Below, one piece after another: positions 45,154 to 56,148 of a stretch of 64,000 bases of DNA. The notes under the pieces are model-generated. The model made no database searches and was not told the DNA's origin. It was given only the letters and a program-made list of their open reading frames with translations. Position numbers and translations under genes: made by a program. Source of the DNA: Adineta ricciae (Eukaryota; Rotifera; Eurotatoria; Adinetida; Adinetidae); contig CAJNOJ010000317.1 in assembly GCA_905250025.1 (NCBI GenBank), forward strand, positions 43,307 to 107,306, written 5' to 3'. How positions within the stretch are numbered: the stretch's first letter is position 1; each line of letters begins with the position of its first letter.

Positions 45154-47811
45154 ATGTATATGATCAAGATTGAGATCTTGTTCATTGTTCTGGTTAAATG
45201 TAATCTATTTATTAAAGCTGATCACTCCGATTTTTCCATAAGTCCCGATGGTTATCTCTCAATATTACGTAAACCCAATGGTGAAAGTCTTGACATCGCT
45301 GGTATTGTAATCAATAAGCCAATATGGGTATTCTCAGAGAATAATAATGAACATTATGCTAGATACAGTTTTTATGAAGATCATTCTTCCAATAAGATTG
45401 ATTCAAATTTAAAATCAATCACCCATGTTATTGCAATACGAGGCGATCAATTTGTTTATCTTGGTGAAGATTATAATACGACGCAACGAATTGGTTTAGT
45501 TCAATTAAACTATATTTTCGATGAAATAGGCACAATTGAACTTGAATTTGTTGTACTCAATAATCAAACGATCGAAAATCCATATGAGATTCTAATGACT
45601 ATATATGACAATCGGCATGAAAATCGAGTTTATTTCTTTTCAGTCACTGGTTTTCTTGTGTACAATCTTCATACGTTTGAAATCAATTCATACCCCTGGA
45701 TGAATTCATCAGATTGGAAAAACTTTCGTGATTTATCAAATATTATCGTTGTCGGTGAAAATTATTTCCTACTTGGATTTGGAGAAACATCATTTAGATG
45801 TGAAAAATGTCCTTCATTTGTATTAGTCGAAATCGATTCATTTTTAAAAGTACGAGTTCATAATTATGAAACAATCAATTTATTGGAATATGATGATTTT
45901 CAAGGTCGAATGTTAATGTCAATCAATGATCACAATGATTTGGCCATTCTCTTTCAAGAAATCAATTTAATTGTCTTTGGAAATATTGATTTGAATACAA
46001 AACGAATCAAAATCAATACCAAAAAGGTTCTTTTAGATCAACCTGGAAAATTTCCCAGTCATTCAATTCTTTGGGTAAATAATACTCGACAATTAGCCGT
46101 TCTTTTTTCAAATGCGCCTCTCACTCAATTCGCAAATTCAGCGATATTCTTTTTCAATTATGAAGATGAAGATTTACGTATTCAAAATGTTTTTCCAAAT
46201 AAACAACAAAGAATTACCTATGAAAAGGAAGATCAAGTACCAAGTTTTTCGAATTTGATTAACATTAATGGAAATTATTTCGGAATAAGTGCAGAATATC
46301 CGGGACAGAATTGGTATTTATTGATAATACCATTGATATCGTCGAAAGGAAAAGAATTTGTTGATTTTGGTGGTCTACTGGATGATGATTTGATATATCG
46401 ATTTGCAACATTTGCTGCGTGCTTGCCGGGAATGTATAAAAACTCGAATCGATCATTGGAACACTGTGTTTATTGTCCTACAGGCGAAAAAACATCGAAA
46501 TCCGGTAGTATTCAATGTGAAAAATGCGAGAAGAAGGAAAATTGTCCATTAGCTGCATTAAGTGATGAGATTGAATACAAAAATGTTAATCAGATAGTTA
46601 GTTACCCATCGAAATCGAACTTTGATTCATTCGATGATATAATTCTATCAAATATGTTTCATTTTCAATGTCTTTCTATTTCTCCAGCGTTTTGGATGTT
46701 TCTCGTTATTTCGATAGTTTTATTTTTGACAATTCTTGTTTTCCTTTGTTCGTATTTCCCATCAACATTTCGTTATCGATTGAGAATTCATCAAATTCTC
46801 TCACATATTGATTTAATTACTGAAGGTCAACTATGGATTGGTGGTGTCGTCTCTTGTGGTATATTTGTTCTCGTTATATTCGCTGCTTTGTTTAGTTTTG
46901 AATACATGAATTTGTATCCGATTGAAAGCTTTCGTCCTTCATCGTTTGTTTGCGATTCAGATGTTGTCAATGCCAAATTTACAAGTGGATTACAATTACT
47001 CGCATTACCGAAAACTGATGATGAACGTCCCATTTTTGATTTACTTGATGGTCAACCATTTCAATTGGTATTTCACTTGATAAATACAAATCTTGATTGT
47101 GTAAATTCCAGATTCGATATTAGACAAAAGAATGGTGATTATTTTACTTCTTTCCCTTCATTCAATTGTTCAATGAAGGACAATAATGCGACATTAGCAT
47201 TAGTTATTACACTTTTAACACACGTTGCACGAACAACAATCAAGATTAACTCGATTCATCCGATAGCCATCCTTCAAATCTGTTTACAAGGATTCAATCA
47301 AACGATCGGTGATGGAAAATATGTTTTACGTTCATTATTTGCTTGCAACGTATTTTCCGATGTCAATCATACAATCGATGAAAAGCCAGAATTGGATATA
47401 ACTCTAACAAAAGTAGTTAATCGGACCGAATCGTTAGAAGGGAATCAACAAACGAATTATTCTGGTCTGTGGATTCCTTTGATCACTGGAAAAGATATCA
47501 CAACAAAAACTCGCTTGGCACCAACGGACGAGTACCTCCGATATCTTAGTTTATCAACAACAATTTCAATCCAATTACGAGAATCGCAGTTTTTTATTCA
47601 GAATACTCAAGAGCCAATTGCAAGAAAATATGAAATACTTTTTCGTAATGTTCTCTTTCTCGGTGTGGTGATTGAACTATTTTCATTGACATTTTTAATC
47701 TGTAAACTTCTTCTTCTACCAATCATTCACTTAACTTACCAATGTTTCATTGGACTTTGTCTTTTCAAGCGTTTTAAAAGAACGAAATCTATCGAAAAAA
47801 CAACATTTTAA
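45154..47811 (+). CDS. Three-helix membrane protein with ephrin-receptor-like motif, copy 2
   Basis: 885 residues from the ATG at 45154, the same length as the copy at 26620; an extra in-frame ATG at 45145 would add three residues. Signal peptide, cysteine motif (CLPGMYK...CVYCPTGEKT), three helices and basic tail are all retained. Differences are mostly substitutions in the N-terminal ectodomain, while the C-terminal two thirds are nearly identical. Both copies are open, suggesting both are under constraint. Confidence 0.8.
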   Translation: MYMIKIEILFIVLVKCNLFIKADHSDFSISPDGYLSILRKPNGESLDIAGIVINKPIWVFSENNNEHYARYSFYEDHSSNKIDSNLKSITHVIAIRGDQFVYLGEDYNTTQRIGLVQLNYIFDEIGTIELEFVVLNNQTIENPYEILMTIYDNRHENRVYFFSVTGFLVYNLHTFEINSYPWMNSSDWKNFRDLSNIIVVGENYFLLGFGETSFRCEKCPSFVLVEIDSFLKVRVHNYETINLLEYDDFQGRMLMSINDHNDLAILFQEINLIVFGNIDLNTKRIKINTKKVLLDQPGKFPSHSILWVNNTRQLAVLFSNAPLTQFANSAIFFFNYEDEDLRIQNVFPNKQQRITYEKEDQVPSFSNLININGNYFGISAEYPGQNWYLLIIPLISSKGKEFVDFGGLLDDDLIYRFATFAACLPGMYKNSNRSLEHCVYCPTGEKTSKSGSIQCEKCEKKENCPLAALSDEIEYKNVNQIVSYPSKSNFDSFDDIILSNMFHFQCLSISPAFWMFLVISIVLFLTILVFLCSYFPSTFRYRLRIHQILSHIDLITEGQLWIGGVVSCGIFVLVIFAALFSFEYMNLYPIESFRPSSFVCDSDVVNAKFTSGLQLLALPKTDDERPIFDLLDGQPFQLVFHLINTNLDCVNSRFDIRQKNGDYFTSFPSFNCSMKDNNATLALVITLLTHVARTTIKINSIHPIAILQICLQGFNQTIGDGKYVLRSLFACNVFSDVNHTIDEKPELDITLTKVVNRTESLEGNQQTNYSGLWIPLITGKDITTKTRLAPTDEYLRYLSLSTTISIQLRESQFFIQNTQEPIARKYEILFRNVLFLGVVIELFSLTFLICKLLLLPIIHLTYQCFIGLCLFKRFKRTKSIEKTTF

Positions 47812-48368
47812 TAAAGGCACCAAAAAAACACATACTTTTATTGCGATGTACATAGAATATATTTATCTAGTTTCGAGAATGTGGGTGTAATTGGTGATAG
47901 TAGAAGCATGTTCACCCACTCATAGCCTCGAGATGTTTTCCCTAGACACAACATTACATTAATATGAAAAATTTGACGTAACATGTGTAGCAGATAGACA
48001 ACATCGAAACCTGAACAGTTACGTTGCTTTCTTTTTGTTTTTTTCCCTAAAAAATCAGACTCGATATCGATCATGATCTACTTTGATTACGAAACACAAG
48101 AAAAATACTCATATGTTTTCGACCGTATCACTTTTAAGCATACAATTTGTAACAATCTAATCTGATGTTTCTTCACAGATCATAAAAAAGCAAATTGTTC
48201 GAAAGAAATGCAGTTCCCTAGAAAGACTTCGAAAATAAAAAGAACCCTATATAAGCATGCGACAAATTAGGCGACCAAAAAGTCATTTGTAAATTTTCAT
48301 CCGAGCAAAATATCGTCTTGAGGGTATGAGTGAAGTGAACGACGAGACAGGCATATTCACACCGTCAT
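47812..48368. other. Convergent intergenic region, copy 2, with a 105 bp insertion
   Basis: Equivalent to 29278-29739. Contains 105 bp not found in the first copy, bounded by the direct repeat TTTCCCTA (47937-47944 and 48042-48049). Confidence 0.6.
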
Positions 48369-49715
48369 TTATTCATTTTTTCTTAGAATATATTCTTCCG
48401 GTACAGAAATATTCTTTAGGAGTTGTTTTAAGGTTTGTGATTGTTTCTTTGGAAAATGTTGGTGAAAACGATCCATTGAACCTTTGGGATGTGTTAATAT
48501 CCATTTAAATGACGATAAAATATCTTTATGAGGTAACAAAACATTTGTTAAATAAATTGTATAACATGTTGATTGATATTCTACACGATCTACATGAAAT
48601 ATTGTCCATGGTAATATAAGAATTTCAGCTTCATTTTCGAATTCCGATAAACAAGGTTGCTCATTTGATATTCTACCTAAATCAATTGCTTGATCACAAT
48701 GTATCGGAAAATTAAATATAAATAGAACCGAATTTCGATGGTTTTCCGATGGATTTTTATTATGATGAGTTAAAAATTCTTCTGCAATAGAACGTTGCGC
48801 AGATGATGAAGAAAAATGTTTTGTTTGTAAAAAACTTTGATGATGATCAGCGGCATTTTGATAAATAGCAATATCACCATCGTCCAATTTGGCACCTCGG
48901 TAACTTTGTCCTTGAAAATATCGATCTTTCAATGTTTCTAATGTTTTGTATAAAGGTAAAGCTAATGGCATTGGATCTTGTCGAAGAGCATGATAAAGTT
49001 TTGTTTCTAATGTGTACAATCTTATTAAATATTCAACACCTCTTGTTTCATCAGGATCATTTGAAAATTTGTTCAATAAATCATTTGCTTTGGTTGATTG
49101 AGGATCTTCATTAGCAGTAATTTCTCGATCGATTAAATCTTGAAGTCTATTTGTTATATTTTTCAGTGACATTGGTGCATCAGGATGAAATCTATCCGCA
49201 AGAAATCTTCCCAGCTTTGACTGTGATAGAGCTATCGATGTTGTTGAAAAGCCAATTTCAAGTTGTTTTTCTTCTTCAGTTTTGTAATCTTCAACTGTCG
49301 ATGTCTTTATTTTTCCATGTTTTATACTACTTACATATTCCTTAGGTGGTTTAACAAATTCGAAACAATCTGCGATATTTTCATCTTGGAAACGAGATGC
49401 ACTCGAATCACCATCACTTGGACGATTAAAAAGTTGACGAATTTCGTCATTAGCAGCTTCTTCGTAAGCCGTAAGACCATAACTATTTGTTTGTGATCGA
49501 TCAGATCCGTAGTGGAGAAGGAGTTTAACTATTTCTGCATGACCATAAAATGAAGCTGCATGTAATGGTGTACTATTTATATGTATTTCAATTTCATTAG
49601 GATTCCATTTGGTTGGTGATAGTATTGTGAGATAATTTCTTACGTATTCTACATCACCATTTCGACAGGCAAGGTAAAACTTGCTAATTAGAAATGATTC
49701 TTTCGAATTTGCCAT
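48369..49715 (-). CDS. Ankyrin repeat-ADP-ribosyltransferase protein, copy 2
   Basis: 448 residues, intronless, start MANSKESF. About 20 residues differ from the copy at 29740-31083, clustered in the N-terminal ankyrin part and at the C-terminus; the R-S-E active-site segments (SYRGAKL, HFSSSSAQRS, ENEAEIL) are identical. The stop codon is one codon later. Catalysis is predicted to be retained in both copies. Confidence 0.8.
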   Translation of the reverse strand: MANSKESFLISKFYLACRNGDVEYVRNYLTILSPTKWNPNEIEIHINSTPLHAASFYGHAEIVKLLLHYGSDRSQTNSYGLTAYEEAANDEIRQLFNRPSDGDSSASRFQDENIADCFEFVKPPKEYVSSIKHGKIKTSTVEDYKTEEEKQLEIGFSTTSIALSQSKLGRFLADRFHPDAPMSLKNITNRLQDLIDREITANEDPQSTKANDLLNKFSNDPDETRGVEYLIRLYTLETKLYHALRQDPMPLALPLYKTLETLKDRYFQGQSYRGAKLDDGDIAIYQNAADHHQSFLQTKHFSSSSAQRSIAEEFLTHHNKNPSENHRNSVLFIFNFPIHCDQAIDLGRISNEQPCLSEFENEAEILILPWTIFHVDRVEYQSTCYTIYLTNVLLPHKDILSSFKWILTHPKGSMDRFHQHFPKKQSQTLKQLLKNISVPEEYILRKNE

Positions 49716-51441
49716 AATTTTTATTGTGTTTTATACATATAAAAACTACGAATAAATGAAACATTATGTCTTGCGCATCATGTTTCATATGAGTCATCAC
49801 ATACTCACTAATAGTGTTGATCATTGGTAAATTATATTGCTGTCTGATGACGAACAAGCAAAACAATGAAAAAGAAACGCCATCTTTCATCAGGTCATTT
49901 CTCTTATACAATTTTGTTTACGCTAGTTTTCGAGTTCAAATATACTAAAGATTTCTTAACACAAAATCCGCCGTTTTTCCCGTCGGTAGAATTAATAAAT
50001 GTAACATTTGTTCATTTTTTAAACATTATTATGCTTTCTTTGAAAATATATCTATCATTGACACAGAAAAAAACAACAACGGTAGATTTCTTGAGACCTT
50101 TTCGTGGAAACAGCAGATTTGCCAAGTAATACATATTTAATGTTTTCATCCGGATGTTATTCATTGATGTTGAACAGCTGAATTAGTTTAACAAAATTTA
50201 TTTCTTGTTCAATGAAATCATTTGATTTTCGATGCTTGTCGAAGAGGAGAAATGTCATAGCGATGACCTATGACATGCTCTTTGCTTACTGTACGTTGTG
50301 TTAAAAACGTGGTTAATTGTTACTTTTTCCTCAAAGAGAGGAGTCTCCTCTCAAAAAGAAATAAAACGTACAGTAATCGTTTTCTCTGTTTTGCTCTCAC
50401 TCTTAGCCCTATAGACAGAATAATAGATGGTAGTCGACCTCCACTTGCTTATATGACCTATGTTTCGAGAACGGCTGATCCGTTTGTCCGACAAATTTTA
50501 GTCAAGTTGATGACATCGTTTGAGTAAACATATGGTCATCGGTTAGATGCAATGACTTCTAAGTGATCCAACTGGTTACTGCCTATGTGATAGAATATCT
50601 GATTACTTGCTTTTTTTTCTCGTATGAGAAAAGAAAATAGATATATGGTTGAATAAGCACTGTAGTTAACAGCGATATAAAATAGTGTAATCATCACATG
50701 TTTTCTTTCATGATTTGTTTTCGTTTAGACTGCAATCTACTACTTTCGTCAATATGCCTTCAAACAGCGTTGTTTCATAGTTTAAGCTAAATATCATCGT
50801 GTTATTTTTATTCGATACATGCGCTAGTCGAATGATATTCCTTCATATATTAACTTGAGAAGCCTTATTTTCAAGGATCAGAGAAAATGAATCAGAAACA
50901 GAAGAGACCTCTAATTTCTCAAATCTTCTTTTTTGATAGAATCCAAGTTCCTTACTATTTTGTATACGATCCTTAGTACGATTTCGTGATGATCAAATTT
51001 CCGATCAGTAGTTTCTTGAAAGTTGAAGTACTATAGCATAATCCATTTCTAATATTTCCTTCAATATGTTGAAAGAACCAATGCTATTTAAAACTTAGAA
51101 CTTTTTCGATTATATGTAACATAAAACTTCGTCGAAAAGTATTTTCTCTTCCATGTCAGAAAAAATTCTATAGTCGTAGATCGAATTTTGAGAAACATAT
51201 TGCACGTATTTCGTCCAGAATAAGTTAAGTTGCGTTTTAACATTTTTTTTCATAATTTGTCTATCTTCTCTTTGTTTAGTTGAAACGTGAATATAGTGAC
51301 GTCGTCCATCAATTCGGCAAACTATAGGATCCTAAACGAAAAAAGCAAAATAACAAACAAGTTAACCATTTTTACGTTCTATTGTTTAAACTATCCACAT
51401 ATTCTCTCTCTCTCCTAGCTCCTGTGTCTGAACAAGTAATA
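49716..51441. promoter_or_regulatory. Divergent ART-Kv intergenic region, copy 2
   Basis: Second copy of 31084-32646, slightly longer because of several small insertions (for example near 50221-50270 and 50935-50975). No gene is supported. Confidence 0.45.
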
Positions 51442-52685
51442 ATGATGTCGCAATCTAGAAAAACAGAAAATCATGGCGATGTTGAGTAAGTTTAAAAGAT
51501 ATATTCTTGTGAATCTAATTCAAAGAATTTTGTTCATTCATTTTAAGTTCAAGAATATCCGAGAAAAGCTCAATTGTTAGAATCAATGTTGGTGGCTGTC
51601 AATTTGAAATCTCTTTGTCCAGTCTCAATGCTTTTCCCGAATCACTATTGGGTGATGAAAACAAACGAAAAATCTTTTGGAATACAAGTCGACAAGAATA
51701 CTTTTTCGGTCGACATCGTACATGTTTTGAAGCAATTTTATATTATTACCAATCAAATGGACGTCTTCGTCGACCTGATAACGTTCCATTAGATATATTT
51801 CTCGAAGAAATTAGATTTTTTCAATTAGGTCCAAAAGCATTTGCTCAAGTGGTAGAATCAGAAAATTTACGTGAGATTAAACCTAAGATAATGCCTAATG
51901 AGCGCTGGCGTCGGTTTATTTGGCAACATTTGCAATATCCTGAATCTTCAATATTAGCACGTGGGATCTATATTATTTCGATGGCTATTACTCTTCTTTC
52001 CAGTATCACATTAGCTATTGAAACTTTGCCAAGTATAAGAACAGATTTGCTAGGTCTTTGTTTTAGTGAAACAATTCTTAATGGCACTTCAACTTACCAA
52101 TTCGTGGCAGGTTGTCCGAGAATATTTTCTACAATGCCATATTTTACTATTGAAACCATTTGTGTTTCATATTTTACAATCGAATTTTTTCTTCGTTTGA
52201 TCAGTACTCCATCGTATAAATATTTTTTTCTGTCATTTATGACTTGGGTCGATATATTAGCTATTCTTCCCTATTATTGTATTGTGCCGTTATTAGCAAC
52301 CAGTACAAGCAACGGTGTAAACCTGACAGTTGTACACATATTTCGTCTCTTACGTGCAATACGTACACTAAGACTTTTAACCATTGTTCGAGAATTGAGA
52401 TCCATGCGTGTTCTTGGTAGAGCTTTGAAAGAATCGATGTTTGATCTTGCAGGAGCGGTTATCAGTATAACTACCATAGCATTTCTGTTCGGATCAGCAG
52501 TTTATCTTGCAGAAGAAAAAAACAATGCAGATTACAGCTCGATTCCAACAGCAACTTATTGGGGAATTATTACAATGTCAAGCGTTGGGTAAGTAAACTG
52601 GTGACAAAGCGAATTTTTGGAGGCACTTTAATCACACTATCAATTTTTAAATTGATTTTAACAGTTATGGTGATATTTCTCCAAT
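51442..52685 (+). CDS. Voltage-gated potassium channel, copy 2, truncated at N
   Basis: Exons 51442-51485, 51548-52588 and 52665-52685, matching the exon plan of the copy at 32647. The N-terminus differs (MMSQSRKTENHGDV) and the filter reads TMSSVGYGD, with Ser replacing the first Thr of the TVGYG signature. T1 and S1-S5 are intact. Exon 3 is cut by the N at 52686 after GDISP, so S6 and the C-terminus are absent. Confidence 0.8.
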
Positions 52686-52686
52686 N
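52686..52686. other. Single N: junction after Kv copy 2
   Basis: The sequence matches 33866-33886 up to the base before the N and is unrelated after it. Confidence 0.85.
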
Positions 52687-52782
52687 GGGCAACTACTTCG
52701 AACATTTGATGTAGAAAGATTGGCAAAAGGTTTCTTCTTTGAATAAATATTTGAAATTATTAGAACTTATTGACTGACCTAT

Positions 52783-52804
52783 GTATATATATATATATAT
52801 ATAT
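52783..52804. repeat. (AT)n microsatellite
   Basis: About 11 AT dinucleotides inside the non-coding stretch 52687-53181, which otherwise holds nothing recognisable. Confidence 0.8.
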
Positions 52805-53181
52805 TTGTTAATGAAAAAATACTTCGAGTTACTTTCTTTTTATATGTATACGAAGATTTTCTATGATTCAGGTGGAAAAAAAAAGTATCCCAGGGAATAA
52901 AAGATCGTTTCAAAGCATTCTGTGGGATGGGAGAGCAGCTGTTTTCTTTATGACACATAATGGGATAGAAGCAAAAATTTTATCTCCCATCATATAACTA
53001 TTCATACTATAGCTAAATATTTATTTACGATAGAATTCGCTACATATTTATCAATGTCAATAATATACACGAACATCTATGTTCAAATAATTCTTAAAAT
53101 TTAGGACACGAGAGGTAAAGATCATGTATTTGCGCCATATGTAAATAACGCGTATGTACAGCGTTACTTTCATCCTTCACA

Positions 53182-54970
53182 TTAAGTCGATAAAGCTTTG
53201 TTATTTGTTTTCCACAATTGTGACATTAATCTCGTTGATTTTTTTCCAATATAAGTTTGTTGAAATTCTTTCTTATACATAGTTGATGGTAAAATAAAAA
53301 TAAGAAAACTAAAAATTTGCGGTAGATAAGAAAATACATAAGTAAACAAAAGAAGATATCGTTGCCATGATTGTTTCATTTCATTACAAGTAAAATTCGA
53401 TGATAAAATTAAATGTGGTAAAGCCGATATAATCATTATCAATGATGTTAAATAGATTTCTTTTTGTGTTTGAAATTCTTTCAATAAAATTTAAAATATT
53501 GTTACATTTTTCGTTCGTACTTTTCTTTGTTGATATGAACGAGTTATAATAACTAATGTTATTGAAATTATTTGAATTATAAATGGTAAAATCAATTGAA
53601 TCATGAGATTTATTCGATTATATATCGAGAGAAAATTTTATGAATAATTTGTTAAACAATATGTTTGAGATTGAACATCTTCAACAATAATTGAATAAAA
53701 GATTTCATGAATGTGTGTTATAACGACAAATATTAATATAATTAGAATAGATTTCAAATTAAATTTCTTGGAAAAATCTTTTCGCGGAAAGAAAACAATA
53801 AAAACACGTAAAATTGTTATTAAACTCGTTAACCAATGATTTGATCGTATAAATATCGATGATAAATACGTTGAACTTTGACATAAAATTAAATTCAATT
53901 TAAATAAATTTTCAAATTTTCCATTCGTACCTAAGAAAACATAGATTATTTTAAATAATAAAAATATTAATGAAAATTGATTAATAATTGTCAAAATACA
54001 AATTAAATAACTAAGAAAAAGTTTTCGTCGTAGATTTTCTTTTATTGTTAGAAAACAACATGTATTATTCAATAAACCAATAAGAAATAAAAGAAATATG
54101 AATCCAATTAGAATATAATGAACATGTTGAGATTCATTATTAAGTAATGAATCAAGTGTAAAACTAAAGATTTGTATTTGAAATTGACATAATCGACCAT
54201 AAAAACAATGTGGACATAAACAAACAAAATCACTTGAAATTTTCCAATTTCCACGTAAACATTTGCCATTCGATAAACAATTTGTACATTGTTCAAAACG
54301 ATTATTATATGAAAAACATTCAGCTCGTTCATTATTTAACTTTCGATCACAAATACAAAAATGATTGTCATATCGAAAACATTTCAATTCACTGAAATTT
54401 TGACATAGATAATGATATTGAAAGGTTAAATCATTTTGACTGAAGTTTCCTGTTAATAATGAAGATGAATATGGACAAAGAGTTTTGGTTGAGAATTCAA
54501 TTGAAGTATTTAAATAAGAAGTTTGGAGAGTTGTTAAAATTAAAACCAAAAAATGTAAGTCGGATTTTTCGATTTGAAAGAATTTAATTAAGATGAACTT
54601 AGGAATAAAATGTAATGATGTGGAAAAAAGAAATAAATCAGGTAAATAACCAACATAAGATTGTTGATTAACAAGATTAAAACTACTGGAATCAAAACCT
54701 TGAAGAATTATTCCATGTTTCATTTTTTCTTATAAGATTATTTGCATTTGTAGAATTTATTCTTAAGATTGCAGATGCGGATGGAGATTCACATCGATCT
54801 CCATGAAAAGATTTTAGACATTGACATTGGTAGGAAAGGGAATCAATTGAAGAATAACACGTACCACCATTGTAACAAGGTGATGAATCACATTGAAAGG
54901 AACGAAGAAGATAATCATAAAGGATGTCTATAATCATGGTAACGTTGTGATCATTCATATAACGATGTTT
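53182..54970 (-). pseudogene. EGF-seven-helix receptor, 3' fragment with stops and a frameshift
   Basis: Begins after a TTCCAG acceptor (54971-54972). An EGF module (CDSSPCYNGGTCYSS...CQC...GDRCES) is followed by a one-base frameshift in an A-run near 54725, a second EGF-like module (CTNCLSNGKCLRGNW...CFYGRLC) and a rhodopsin-like seven-helix region. Helices 1-4 are in the main frame. In-frame TAA codons interrupt after CLTNYS (53638-53640) and after VTIF (about 53493). Helices 5-7 continue in the same frame to TAA at 53182, ending FILPSTMYKKEF. The domain order suggests it is the missing type of C-terminus for the LDLa/EGF receptors elsewhere in the window. No N-terminal LDLa part is present upstream. 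Confidence 0.7.
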
Positions 54971-55037
54971 CTGGAAAGTGATGTTTTAAGGCGGTTTTTT
55001 GCCGTTTTTTTTCTTGTGAGAGAGACAGTGAGATGAT

Positions 55038-55513
55038 ATGAAAAACAATAGAAAAGAATTAACAGTGAAACAGAGAAGCATCATGAGAACGAATATGATG
55101 ATCAATAGAAACGAAATATATCGACAGAAAACATATATGGGTATTTCCATGGGATCTCAACCACTTTATACACAAGGTCGTCCAAATAATTATAAATGTG
55201 ATGAAACTCAATTATCATGTCAATTAAATGATTTATTGATCTTAAGAAGTTTACGAGAAATTGATATTGATTATCACCAATGTGGTTTTACTGATTTTGG
55301 TTGTTCAGCTGATCAAACATGTTGTCAAACATATGGTTCATCAGATGGAGAATATGCTTGTTGTACTTTAGCTGATGTAAGATTGTCTTTTAGTTTTTCT
55401 TTGAAAAAACTTTTTTTTTCTCTTAGGCTCAATGCTGTGACGATGGACGTCATTGCTGTCCAAAAAGTACACGATGTGATACACAAAATGGTGGCTGTGT
55501 TCAAGATTTTTAA
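55038..55513 (+). CDS. Granulin-domain protein
   Basis: Exons 55038-55376 and 55427-55513, with a 50 bp intron (GTAAGA ... CTTAG) joined in phase 0; 141 residues. The C-terminal half has the granulin cysteine ladder: CGFTDFGC, TCC, ACC, QCC, HCCP, RC and GC, including the canonical DDGRHCCP box. Granulins are secreted growth-factor or lysosomal peptides. The N-terminus from the first ATG is basic and lacks a signal peptide, and only ~70 bp separate it from the opposite-strand receptor fragment. So either the true first exon is missing or the start lies further in. Ordinary frame, no stops. Confidence 0.75.
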
Positions 55514-56082
55514 ATGAATGATTTGTCTTTCAATGAGGTTTTATTTTTATTAAATTATACAGTTTGCGAGATTCATAAAATATTCATTTTAATTAACTAA
55601 AATATTAATAATAAACAATATTTATTTTTCAAACATATGTGACGACTATATGCTTGTGGAAATCGAATCTATCGATTACTCTCATTTTCAAGATAATAGA
55701 CATGATTATCGATCATTTGATTTTATACGAAACATGTATTAGGTACACTTTTATTTCTCAAGTTTACTTCACGATTTTCGATCCATCTATTAAAATAAAA
55801 ACAGAAAGGCATGCAGAGAATGTACGTGTATGGATAGTCTCAAAAGAACGAAAACGAAATGTAAGGAAAAGAAAAGCCCTCGACCGAGGCACAAAGTATG
55901 AGTAGTGTAGAAATCGTTAACTCGATTCGAGTATTAAAACTTCCTTCGAATTCTAACACTTATAAATTTAAAACTCGAACCTTCGAGTTTTCAACTATTC
56001 GAGTTTTCAACTTTTAAACTTATAAATCTAAAACTCGAACCTTCGAGTTTTCGAGTATTGAAGTTTTACACTGCTACCCAAC
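55514..56082. repeat. Spacer with 60 bp tandem repeat of AAACTCGAACCTTCGAG
   Basis: 55514-55900 is non-coding. ACTTATAAAT(T/C)TAAAACTCG at 55958 recurs exactly 60 bp later at 56018, each copy holding the near-palindrome CTCGAACCTTCGAG and TCGAGTTTTC. A partial unit precedes them. The array abuts the telomere-like tract. Confidence 0.6.
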
Positions 56083-56104
56083 GCCCACGCCCACACCCAC
56101 ACCC

Positions 56105-56138
<34 letters not shown>

Positions 56139-56148
56139 CCACACCCTC
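56083..56148. repeat. Telomere-like hexamer tract (TGTGGG/TGAGGG on the minus strand)
   Basis: On the plus strand it reads CCCACG, CCCACA (x3), CCCTCA (x5), then CCCACA and CCCTCA. The minus strand is therefore TGTGGG interspersed with TGAGGG. TGTGGG is the published bdelloid telomeric hexamer; TGAGGG differs by one base. It lies inside the scaffold, so it is interstitial. The G-rich strand points toward lower coordinates. Confidence 0.7.
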
